64,000 nucleotides of DNA from Tethybacter castelli (lineage in GTDB: Bacteria; Pseudomonadota; Gammaproteobacteria; Tethybacterales; Tethybacteraceae): the NCBI GenBank assembly GCA_036679665.1, contig JAZHEJ010000041.1:1-64000 (forward strand), given 5' to 3'. Under the pieces are notes generated by a model, which saw nothing but the letters and a program-made list of their open reading frames with translations, was not told the DNA's origin and did not search any database. Every line of letters begins with the position of its first letter. The stretch's first letter is position 1. The translations under genes and the position numbers were made by a program. Positions 57,184-64,000 of the stretch are shown in pieces.

Positions 57184-58749
57184 GTGTCTTTGATATCTAT
57201 ACGTAAAGCATCAGAATGGGCATCCGCTTATCTAAACAAGAATGTATCGCGTTCAAATATTTCTTATCTTATTCAGTACGGTAAGATAAAAAAATATGGG
57301 GAGAACGGTTCGACGTTTGTTGAACTTGATGATTTAAAGCGGTACTATAAATCCCGGCATCAAAGTAGGGAATTAAGCTGGAAAAAAAAACTTGGCAATG
57401 ATTTGAATTGGGATCTTTCTTTTGATCAATTAAGAGAGAAAGACACCACAAAGCATGTGCATCGGCTTCACCCATACAAAGGGAAATTTATTCCTCAACT
57501 GGTGCAATATTTTATTGATACGCATACGGATGATTTTAAAACCGATGTGTATTTCAATAAAGGAGATATCGTCTTAGATCCGTTTTCCGGATCCGGCACG
57601 ACATTGGTACAAGCATGTGAGCTAGGGTTGCATTCGATCGGAATTGATATTTCGCGTTTTAATTGTTTGATCAGTGACGTCAAAATCAACTCCTATCATT
57701 TTCCTTCTTTAAAAAAGGAAATTGACCGTATTAGACAAGCAATCACGAGCTATGAACACGACAATAGCATAACCGCTTTTGAAAAAGAGCTCATGCAGGA
57801 AATGTACCTGTTTAATCAGAAGTATTTTCCAAATCCTGACTTTAAGTATCAAATTCAGCAAAAGCTAATAGACGAAAAAAAGTATACTGAACAAAAAGAG
57901 AAAGATTTTCTTAAAATTTACATCAGTTTAGTCAAAAAGTACAACGTTGAGTTATCTCAATCCAAAACAGATAGTTTTCTAGATAAATGGTATTGTTATA
58001 ACGTTAGAAAAGAAATAGATTTCGCCAAAAATCTAATTCAAGATGATAGTCACAAAAAGGTTCTAGAAGTAATATTGAGCCGTACGATTCGTTCATGCAG
58101 AGCGACAACACATTATGATCTTGCAACATTAAAAGAACCGCAACTGACGACTTATTATTGCTGGAAACATAAGAAAATCTGTAAGCCTATATATTCCATC
58201 AAATATTGGTATGACAGATACGCTAATGATACGCTGACGCGGCTTCAAGAGTTTGATCAACTTAGAAAGTCCACACAACATTTAGTTTTGAATGGAGATT
58301 CACGTTTCGTTAATATAGAAACAGAAACCAAGAAACGCAACAAAGCGCTTTATGAATTATTGGTTGCAAATAAAATCCGCGGAATATTCTCATCGCCGCC
58401 GTATGTGGGACAAATAGATTATCATGAACAGCATGCTTATGCTTACGATCTTTTCGGCTTTGAACGCAAAGATGAATTCGAAATAGGCCCGCTGAGTAAT
58501 GGTCAAGGTTCAACAGCGCGTCAACTATATGTTGATGGTATTTCTGATATGTTGAATAATTGCAAAAAGTATTTGCAAAATGATTATGATGTGTTTCTTG
58601 TAGCTAACGACAAGTTTAACTTGTATTCACACATCGCACAAAAATCAGGAATGCAAATTGTCAATCAATTTAAACGGCCCGTGTTAAATAGAACTGAGCG
58701 GGATCGCAACCCATATTCCGAAATTATTTTTCACTTTAAGACGCAATAA
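57184..58749 (+). CDS. DNA methyltransferase with N-terminal helix-turn-helix domain
   Basis: A 521-residue SAM-dependent DNA amino-methyltransferase (N4-cytosine or N6-adenine type), start GTG. Residues ~3-55 form an excisionase/MerR-like HTH (IRKASEWASAYLNKNVSRSN, then YGKIKKYGENG). SAM motif I is DPFSGSGTTL at 132-141, preceded by HRLHPYKGKFIPQLVQYFI, seen in related enzymes. The catalytic motif IV is SPPY at 404-407 in IFSSPPYVGQIDYHEQH. About 260 residues, presumably including the target-recognition region, separate the two. A restriction endonuclease gene starts 4 bp after its stop, so this is the M subunit of a type II system. Codon use is markedly A+T-richer than that of traG. Confidence 0.9.
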   Translation: MSLISIRKASEWASAYLNKNVSRSNISYLIQYGKIKKYGENGSTFVELDDLKRYYKSRHQSRELSWKKKLGNDLNWDLSFDQLREKDTTKHVHRLHPYKGKFIPQLVQYFIDTHTDDFKTDVYFNKGDIVLDPFSGSGTTLVQACELGLHSIGIDISRFNCLISDVKINSYHFPSLKKEIDRIRQAITSYEHDNSITAFEKELMQEMYLFNQKYFPNPDFKYQIQQKLIDEKKYTEQKEKDFLKIYISLVKKYNVELSQSKTDSFLDKWYCYNVRKEIDFAKNLIQDDSHKKVLEVILSRTIRSCRATTHYDLATLKEPQLTTYYCWKHKKICKPIYSIKYWYDRYANDTLTRLQEFDQLRKSTQHLVLNGDSRFVNIETETKKRNKALYELLVANKIRGIFSSPPYVGQIDYHEQHAYAYDLFGFERKDEFEIGPLSNGQGSTARQLYVDGISDMLNNCKKYLQNDYDVFLVANDKFNLYSHIAQKSGMQIVNQFKRPVLNRTERDRNPYSEIIFHFKTQ

Positions 58750-58753
58750 CTTT

Positions 58754-59527
58754 ATGGCTTTAACAGAATTGTTAAAAAAAGATATTGAGGAAATTATCAG
58801 AGAAAAACTCAAAGATAAGCTGAAAAAGCTAACTACTGAGCCAGCTGATATGCCATTTCATTTTCGATTACTCGGTAAAAAGCGAATGGCACTATACTCA
58901 TTTATTCATTCGATTAACACGATTATCGGTACTTCTATGTACGAAAAAATCGCTGCTAAGATAGCTAAAGAAAATTATAAGTTCGTTGCGGAACAAGCAA
59001 CATCAGGAAATCATATCAGCAAAAAAGCCAGGGAGGAGATTCAGGACATTTTAGAAAAATTGAATAATAGCGAAACTGTATCAAACAAAATACAAGAAAT
59101 TGAAAAATTACGTAAAGTTGCAAGCGAAGGAAAAAAAATAAAAGTAACACATACCAAAATTGATTTAATGATTGAAACCGAAGATGGCGAACAATTTTTG
59201 ATTGATATCAAAACAGCAAAACCGAATATTGGCGATTTTAAGCATTTGAAGCGAACTTTGCTTGAATGGGTTGCGACAAGGTTATTTGACAACAAAGAAG
59301 CAAAAATCAATACTCTAATTGCTATTCCATATAATCCATATGATCCAGAACCATATCAACGATGGACAAAGAAAAATATGTTTGACCCGAAACATGATAT
59401 CAAAGTAGCTGCCGAATTTTGGGACTTCATCGGGGGTGAAGGTACTTATGAAGATTTGAAAGATTGTTTTGAGCGTGTAGGTAACGAAATGGAAGATGAA
59501 CTTAAAAAGTGTTTTGATCGTTTTTAA
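58754..59527 (+). CDS. Type II restriction endonuclease, TdeIII-like
   Basis: A 257-residue, Lys-rich protein directly downstream of the methyltransferase. A PD-(D/E)XK-type active site is visible: Asp137 in HTKIDLMIETEDGEQ, then Asp151-Ile-Lys153 in FLIDIKTAKPN. The stretch GDFKHLKRTLLEWVATRLF and the ending NPYDPEPYQRWT fit my memory of the TdeIII family (TdeIII recognises GGNCC), but I cannot confirm the family or the target site here. Position and active site make a restriction endonuclease very likely. Confidence 0.75.
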   Translation: MALTELLKKDIEEIIREKLKDKLKKLTTEPADMPFHFRLLGKKRMALYSFIHSINTIIGTSMYEKIAAKIAKENYKFVAEQATSGNHISKKAREEIQDILEKLNNSETVSNKIQEIEKLRKVASEGKKIKVTHTKIDLMIETEDGEQFLIDIKTAKPNIGDFKHLKRTLLEWVATRLFDNKEAKINTLIAIPYNPYDPEPYQRWTKKNMFDPKHDIKVAAEFWDFIGGEGTYEDLKDCFERVGNEMEDELKKCFDRF

Positions 59528-59718
59528 AAAGTTAACGATATTTAAATATAGTTTTTGCCTGAATATTGCTTGATTGTGTCCATAACATATGTTCGTTTTT
59601 TAAAGTTTTACGATAAATAACTAGTAAAGTAGAAACATAGATTCTTTTCACCCGGTCTCATGGCAATGTTGCGGAAAGAATTCAAGACGATCCATATATT
59701 TCGAGCAAAGGATGACTG
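59528..59718 (+). promoter_or_regulatory. A+T-rich gap before the RloC-like gene
   Basis: A 191-bp non-coding gap long enough for an independent promoter, so the ATPase gene need not be co-transcribed with the restriction genes. GAGCAAAGGATG just upstream of the chosen ATG gives a weak Shine-Dalgarno. I see no strong -35/-10 pair or terminator. Confidence 0.35.
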
Positions 59719-61971
59719 ATGAAAATACAAAAAATACAAAAAATACAAAAAATAACTGACTTTGGGATATACAAGGACTTTTCTTTGGATCAGAAACTTC
59801 CCAATTTCGAAAAATTCAATCTCATTTACGGCTGGAATTACAGCGGTAAGACAACCCTTTCACGTATTTTTGATTTCTTGGGCAATCCCTCCGAGATAAA
59901 TATTCAGCGAAAGGGCTATTTTGAAGTCCTAGACAGCAATAATCAACTCCTTGTTTCTTCAAACGCCAAATCTCCTCAAAACTGCAAAGTCTTCAACCGA
60001 GACTTTATCGATCGAAATTTCAGGCAAGTGCATAGCGCCCCAGCAGTCTTTATCGTTGGCGACGATGCAGTAAAGATTCGAGATCGAATTGAAACTCTTG
60101 AAACCCGAAAAAAAAAGTTAATAAAAGAAAATAAAATGTACAAAAGAGAGGAGTCAAATTGGATTCGTCGTATTCGCATGTCAAAAACCAATGTAGCATA
60201 TTTCATAAAAGAGCTGGTTTCTGAGCAAACTATTGATATACCTAGTTTGGATCAATTTTTTGAGCAAAATAAGGATTCTTTGGACGATCATATTCTTGAA
60301 AGCACAGCATTTAATAACTTTTATGCTATCGCAAACAGCAGCGATGAATTTGCAAAACACAACTTCACAATTCCAAATATTGATATTTTTTTCATAATTG
60401 ACAATGTCAGTAACTTGCTCGGACAGACGGCTTCGAACAACGCCATCGGAAGGCTGAAAAATGATGCCAAGCTTGAAGAATGGGTCAGAACCGGTCGCGA
60501 ACTTCACTCGCCAGGAAATGAGTGTGCTTTTTGTGGAAACACAATACAGGACGAACGTTACGAGCAGTTGAAAGGACATTTTTCAACAGCGTACGAAGCT
60601 CTTGTAAAAGCTGTAAAGGATGAGGCTTCTAATTTACAAATTCAAATTGAAGCTGACCTTCCAGAAAGTAGTCTGCTTATTCAGAACGTACGAAAAGACT
60701 ACACTGAGGCTAAATCGGTAATTTTATCTTTCGTGAAAGATATCAATAATCTTTATCCGCTATTAATCAACGCACTAGAAGGTAAAGTGTCGAGTATTGA
60801 GACGGAACAAATATTGCCTGATACTGTTTCTAATGCCCTGAAAGATATCACTGCATATGTATATGCCGACCAGTATGCAAAAATTGACGAACTGTTGAAT
60901 TTTCATAATGAGCAAATAGCCAACATTGATAAAACAAAGCAGGATGCCAAAAATAAGCTAAAAAATCACATAGCAGCCCTTTTTTATCGAGATAACAAAA
61001 TTGCTGACGAAGAAAAAGAGTTTGCTGAGATCAAGAAGAAACTTAATAAAGCTATCGACCTTCGAGCAAAAACAACTGAACAGATTCAAGCGAAAAAAGC
61101 TGAATTAAATGAGCATTCGATTGCGGTGGAAAAGCTCAATGAGCTGATTACGATGTTGTTAACAGGGAGCAATATTAGTGCAGTTCAGCTTAGTGAAACA
61201 GAATTCGAATTTCAACGTGGTTCGGAGCCAGCAGTTTATATGAGTGATGGTGAGCGGACCGCTATTGCTTTCGCATACTTTCTTGTGACCATCGAAGATG
61301 GCAATAACAACCTGGGCGATACTTTGGTTTTCGTAGATGACCCGATTTCTAGTTTGGATTCGAACCACATCTATGCGGTTTATGCGCTGATCATCAATAA
61401 ATTGAAAGGGCAATGCTCGCAACTATTTGTTTCAACTCACAATTACGAGTTTCTAAACCTGCTCAAAGATGAATCTAACGAAAAAGATAAATTCAAATCT
61501 GGGTGTGCTGGTTATCTTGTGCAACGAAAACTTGATGACCAAGGTGTGTTATATGCAGATTTGATTGAAATGCCAGAGGCTCTTCGCAAGTTTAAGTCTG
61601 AGTATCATTTTTTGTTTTCATTGCTTCATAATATTGTTTCATCAGAAAAGCCCACCATACACGAGGAATATGCATCTCCAACTATTTTGAGGAAATTTTT
61701 GGAAACATATTTGGGATTCAGAAAGCCGACAGCTGGTAGATGGTCACGCAAGCTTGATCTGCTATTTGACAATGAGGTTGAACGAGTGGAAGTGACTAAG
61801 TTTGCTAACGATGCGTCTCACTCGCAGAGCCTAAAGCTAGCAGTCGAGCACGGTGCTTATATATCGTCTGCTAAGACCATTGTGCAAAAGGTGTTGGATG
61901 CGTTAAAGAATAAAGACAAATCCCACTACGATGGGCTGCTCGAAAACACTATAGATCGATCGAATGCCTGA
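59719..61971 (+). CDS. RloC/PrrC-like anticodon nuclease ATPase
   Basis: A 750-residue ABC/SMC-type ATPase of the AAA_13 family. Walker A is GWNYSGKTT at 38-46. FNRDFIDRNF (92-101) is typical of the family. A coiled-coil carries a zinc-hook-like Cys269-Ala-Phe-Cys272. The signature YMSDGERTAIAF (507-518), Walker B TLVFVDDPISSLDSNH (535-550) and H-loop His574 complete the ATPase. The C-terminal part has Arg658-x3-Glu662 and His701 (in NDASH), which parallels the Arg-x3-Glu...His catalytic triad of PrrC-type tRNA anticodon nucleases. Length and zinc hook favour RloC. RloC proteins are thought to cleave tRNA after DNA damage or failed restriction, causing abortive infection. Confidence 0.78.
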   Translation: MKIQKIQKIQKITDFGIYKDFSLDQKLPNFEKFNLIYGWNYSGKTTLSRIFDFLGNPSEINIQRKGYFEVLDSNNQLLVSSNAKSPQNCKVFNRDFIDRNFRQVHSAPAVFIVGDDAVKIRDRIETLETRKKKLIKENKMYKREESNWIRRIRMSKTNVAYFIKELVSEQTIDIPSLDQFFEQNKDSLDDHILESTAFNNFYAIANSSDEFAKHNFTIPNIDIFFIIDNVSNLLGQTASNNAIGRLKNDAKLEEWVRTGRELHSPGNECAFCGNTIQDERYEQLKGHFSTAYEALVKAVKDEASNLQIQIEADLPESSLLIQNVRKDYTEAKSVILSFVKDINNLYPLLINALEGKVSSIETEQILPDTVSNALKDITAYVYADQYAKIDELLNFHNEQIANIDKTKQDAKNKLKNHIAALFYRDNKIADEEKEFAEIKKKLNKAIDLRAKTTEQIQAKKAELNEHSIAVEKLNELITMLLTGSNISAVQLSETEFEFQRGSEPAVYMSDGERTAIAFAYFLVTIEDGNNNLGDTLVFVDDPISSLDSNHIYAVYALIINKLKGQCSQLFVSTHNYEFLNLLKDESNEKDKFKSGCAGYLVQRKLDDQGVLYADLIEMPEALRKFKSEYHFLFSLLHNIVSSEKPTIHEEYASPTILRKFLETYLGFRKPTAGRWSRKLDLLFDNEVERVEVTKFANDASHSQSLKLAVEHGAYISSAKTIVQKVLDALKNKDKSHYDGLLENTIDRSNA
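59722..59754 (+). repeat. 9-bp tandem repeat at the start of the RloC-like gene
   Basis: AAAATACAA occurs three times in a row (59722-59748) followed by AAAATA, encoding repeated Lys-Ile-Gln immediately after the ATG. Slippage would add or remove three residues without shifting frame. Confidence 0.85.
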
Positions 61972-62120
61972 TTTATCAACATTTAGCAAAACGGAGTTAA
62001 CTTAGCTCCAAGTATCAATTATCGTTATATCTAAAGTTTGTTGAGTTGTTTGGTAATAAGCCAAATTTATTTACGATCACACAAAATGGTTAGTGAAATA
62101 GTTAAATACTCCAGTCGCAA

Positions 62121-62363
62121 ATGTTCCTGCGACACCGGAAATAAAACAAGCGGATCAACAACTGCAAAACGCCAAACAAACCCAACAGCAAAAATTGCCG
62201 GCCCCCGGCGAACAGTTTTATCAGGACAGTCGGGCCATCGATCGGACTATTCGCGATAGCGATGATGAAGTTATGGTTATCCCCGACCGGTCGCTATGGC
62301 GCGAAGGTGACAAACGTCTGACCGAAGTGTTGACCAGTTCTGAAGATGACAAAAAATGACAAG
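62121..62363 (+). pseudogene. Duplicated 3' end of traG (direct repeat, right copy)
   Basis: Identical over 243 bp to 56739-56981. It encodes the last 80 codons of TraG (VPATPEIKQAD... to the stop at 62357-62359) but has no traG sequence upstream and no start of its own, so it is a remnant, not a gene. It lies 149 bp after the RloC-like gene. Confidence 0.95.
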
Positions 62364-62493
62364 CTTGTTGGCGGTGCATCAAAATATTTTGAGTTTGAAT
62401 TGTCCCCACCTGCCATTGAGACTTAAAAAAAGGCTAAAACAACGAAAAGCGATGATTGTGTCGCAACGTTTTGGGTTTACTTGTCATTCGTTG
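62364..62493. other. Right junction spacer
   Basis: 130 bp between the right traG repeat and the stop of the helicase gene. It is A+T-rich with short T/A runs near 62495-62515. I see no gene, tRNA, att-like core or integrase remnant. Confidence 0.4.
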
Positions 62494-64000
62494 CTAATTT
62501 ATTTTTTTATTTAAACCGGAAGCATACTCATCTAGCCAGCAAAACGTGTTGACCAGTTTCATTTGCTCCACAGTGTGGCATGAAATTTCCAGTAGCTTGG
62601 GATTGGCCACCACAACGGCCAGACATTGGGCGCGGGAAATTGCAACATTTAAACGGTTCTTGCTGTATAAAAACTCTATGTTGCGCGGCAAATCTTCTGC
62701 GCTGGACGTCACCATGGAAATCAGCACAATCGGGGCTTCTTGCCCTTGGAACTTATCAATGGTACCCACTTTGGCATTCTCCGGCAGAATGGAGCGCAGG
62801 TGATTGACCTGCAAATTGTAGGGAGCGACGACCAGAATATCGTTCTCGGTAATCGGGCGTGTATTGCCGTCTTTATCGGAAAATTTTTGCCCGAGCAAAG
62901 CGTGGTATTTGGTTTTGATGATTTCACCTTCTTCGATGCTTTTTTGGGAGCATTCTTTATGCTCTGCTCGGATCATCACAATGCCCTCATTAGGAAGATC
63001 AACGTCTTGCAGGTTCAAGCTTTGCTCGGCAGTGCTTTCATGGGCTATCAGACGACCATCATAAAAAGCATCAGAGATAAACCGACAGATGCTAGGGCGC
63101 ATGCGGCGCGTCTGACCAAGGAAAATACCACGTTTAGCCGGGATGGTGGAATGATCGCCCAGCAAAAATTCCAGCACTGACAACCCGGCTTCGCCCGGAT
63201 GTATGCCTTGAATAGGCTGACCCAGCTGCATCTGGTCACCCACCAAAATGATGTTTTTGGCCGCCGTGGCCATCGCCACCACATTGGCGGTCGCAACCTG
63301 TCCGGCCTCATCAATGACCAGATAATCTAACTTGCCATCAAAATGAGGATCAGCAAAGGCCCACGCCGTTCCGGCAAACAGATTAGCGTCAAGGCTCATA
63401 TTTCCGGTTTTGGTTACAGAACGAATAAATTTTCCATTAAATCTGCTTTCATCATTACTGTCGCTGGCTTTTTTTATGCCATGAAACCGCACACCTTTTT
63501 CAGCGGCAATGTTTTCAACTTTTTTCAACAGATTATGAATGGCCTTGTGCGAGTTTGAGGTAATGCCAATTTTCTTTTTGCGCTTGATCAAATCAACAAT
63601 AATGCAACTGCTGATATAAGTCTTCCCTGCGCCCGGAGGACCTTGGATAAAAAGATAGCTGTTCTCAAGCGCGGCAATAGCTTGCAGTGCATCGCTTTCT
63701 AAGTCATCAGACGTGATGACTGCTTCACCGGGTTGCTTGCCCTGAATGCGCGGTACATTCCGCGCCAACAGTTCAGTGGCTGGACGATTGATGTTTGGTT
63801 TTTCTAGCACATGATCGGAATAGCGATAAATGGCTGAACGAATTATTTCCGTGTCAATCGGACCTGATGGGCCAATGGACAAATTTTCCGGTAATGGGTC
63901 TTTTCTTTTTCCGCGTTTGATTGAGACTATACGATTATCCTCATCAATATCAACGATCGTACCCGCATTTTCCAAAAGCGCAATGTAATAGGCCTGAGTG
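62494..64000 (-). CDS. TM0106-type superfamily 1 helicase/RecB-like nuclease (C-terminal part)
   Basis: The C-terminal ~500 residues of a UPF1/DNA2-like superfamily 1 helicase. The frame continues without a stop to the right window edge (…YYIALLENAGTIVDID), so the true start is outside; an in-frame TTG at 63975 is not credible as a start. Motifs are Walker A QGPPGAGKTYISS, motif Ia GITSNSHKAIHNLL (typical of TM0106 proteins), Walker B VIDEAGQV, motif III VGDQMQLGQPI, and motifs V/VI GTIDKFQGQEAPIVLISMVTS and NRLNVAISRAQ. The family has an N-terminal RecB-like nuclease, which would lie beyond the window. Such proteins are often found in defence islands. Confidence 0.85.
   Translation of the reverse strand, partial: TQAYYIALLENAGTIVDIDEDNRIVSIKRGKRKDPLPENLSIGPSGPIDTEIIRSAIYRYSDHVLEKPNINRPATELLARNVPRIQGKQPGEAVITSDDLESDALQAIAALENSYLFIQGPPGAGKTYISSCIIVDLIKRKKKIGITSNSHKAIHNLLKKVENIAAEKGVRFHGIKKASDSNDESRFNGKFIRSVTKTGNMSLDANLFAGTAWAFADPHFDGKLDYLVIDEAGQVATANVVAMATAAKNIILVGDQMQLGQPIQGIHPGEAGLSVLEFLLGDHSTIPAKRGIFLGQTRRMRPSICRFISDAFYDGRLIAHESTAEQSLNLQDVDLPNEGIVMIRAEHKECSQKSIEEGEIIKTKYHALLGQKFSDKDGNTRPITENDILVVAPYNLQVNHLRSILPENAKVGTIDKFQGQEAPIVLISMVTSSAEDLPRNIEFLYSKNRLNVAISRAQCLAVVVANPKLLEISCHTVEQMKLVNTFCWLDEYASGLNKKIN

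Larger units (their letters stand above)
56982..62363 (+). mobile_element. Putative integrated defence cassette bracketed by the traG-end repeat
   Basis: A 5.38-kb unit made of ~5.14 kb of unique, visibly A+T-richer DNA plus one 243-bp repeat copy. It carries a methyltransferase, a TdeIII-like endonuclease and a RloC-like ATPase, all on the plus strand. Recombination between the two repeat copies would remove it cleanly and leave traG intact. No integrase, transposase or short target-site duplication is visible, so homologous (Campbell-type) integration or duplication is the simplest explanation. Confidence 0.65.

Noticed and set aside
61985..62020. Rho-independent terminator after the RloC-like gene
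   Set aside because: A GGAGTT...AGCTCC hairpin can be drawn but is short and has no following T-run.
62038..62259. 73-codon open frame across the right repeat
   Set aside because: It reads the traG remnant in a different frame and has no homology or ribosome site.

Overview
The window is chromosomal DNA of a Gammaproteobacterium whose genus I cannot name. The evidence is the run ptsN-hpf-rpoN-lptB-lptA-lptC-kdsD, a petABC-sspA-sspB block, an MSHA-type pilus assembly cluster, the grpE-dnaK-dnaJ order and an F-type (tra) type IV secretion cluster.

Layout. 1-9.8 kb (minus strand): mnmG start, ptsN, hpf, rpoN, LPS transport genes lptB/A/C, kdsD, an ExeA/MshM-like AAA ATPase, a sigma-54-dependent response regulator and a TolC-type efflux protein. 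9.8-14.3 kb (minus): thiG, thiS, thiO and thiC sit between tolC and pcm as one tightly packed operon. A tRNA-Leu(CAG) follows, then hisI-cysS-yidD (plus) converging on pyrF. 17.4-26.8 kb (plus): seven genes for the MSHA/type IV pilus-like machine (secretin, TPR protein, ATPase, platform protein, GspL/PilM-, PilO- and PilP-like proteins), with no pilin or prepilin peptidase in view. 26.9-30.5 kb (plus): cytochrome bc1 (petABC), then sspA and sspB. 30.5-40.2 kb (minus): dnaJ, dnaK, grpE, tyrS, an AddB-like nuclease, a 7Fe ferredoxin, plsC and an unknown membrane protein.

40.2-57.0 kb (plus) is an accessory island: an almost gapless F-type T4SS operon, traA-L-E-K-B-dsbC-V-C-W-U-trbC-N-orf-F-H-G. 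Its first gene is peculiar: the pilin domain is the C-terminal 73 residues of a 333-residue protein whose upstream part looks like an OmpA-type peptidoglycan-binding domain. A 24-bp inverted repeat with an 80-bp spacer lies just upstream. No relaxase, coupling protein, pilin-maturation peptidase or integrase is visible.

57.0-62.4 kb is a visibly A+T-richer defence cassette: an HTH-DNA methyltransferase fusion, a TdeIII-like restriction endonuclease and a RloC/PrrC-like anticodon-nuclease ATPase. It is bracketed by a perfect 243-bp direct repeat, namely the last 80 codons and stop of traG plus 4 bp, present at 56739-56981 and again at 62121-62363. The cassette therefore lies behind an intact traG and carries a second copy of its end, as expected from Campbell-type integration. 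The window closes with the C-terminal part of a TM0106-type superfamily 1 helicase on the minus strand.

The best candidates for something undescribed are the OmpA-like/pilin fusion and the repeat-bracketed restriction-plus-anticodon-nuclease cassette docked on the T4SS operon. No gene-free stretch exceeds 300 bp; the longest are 40167-40422 and 17216-17450.
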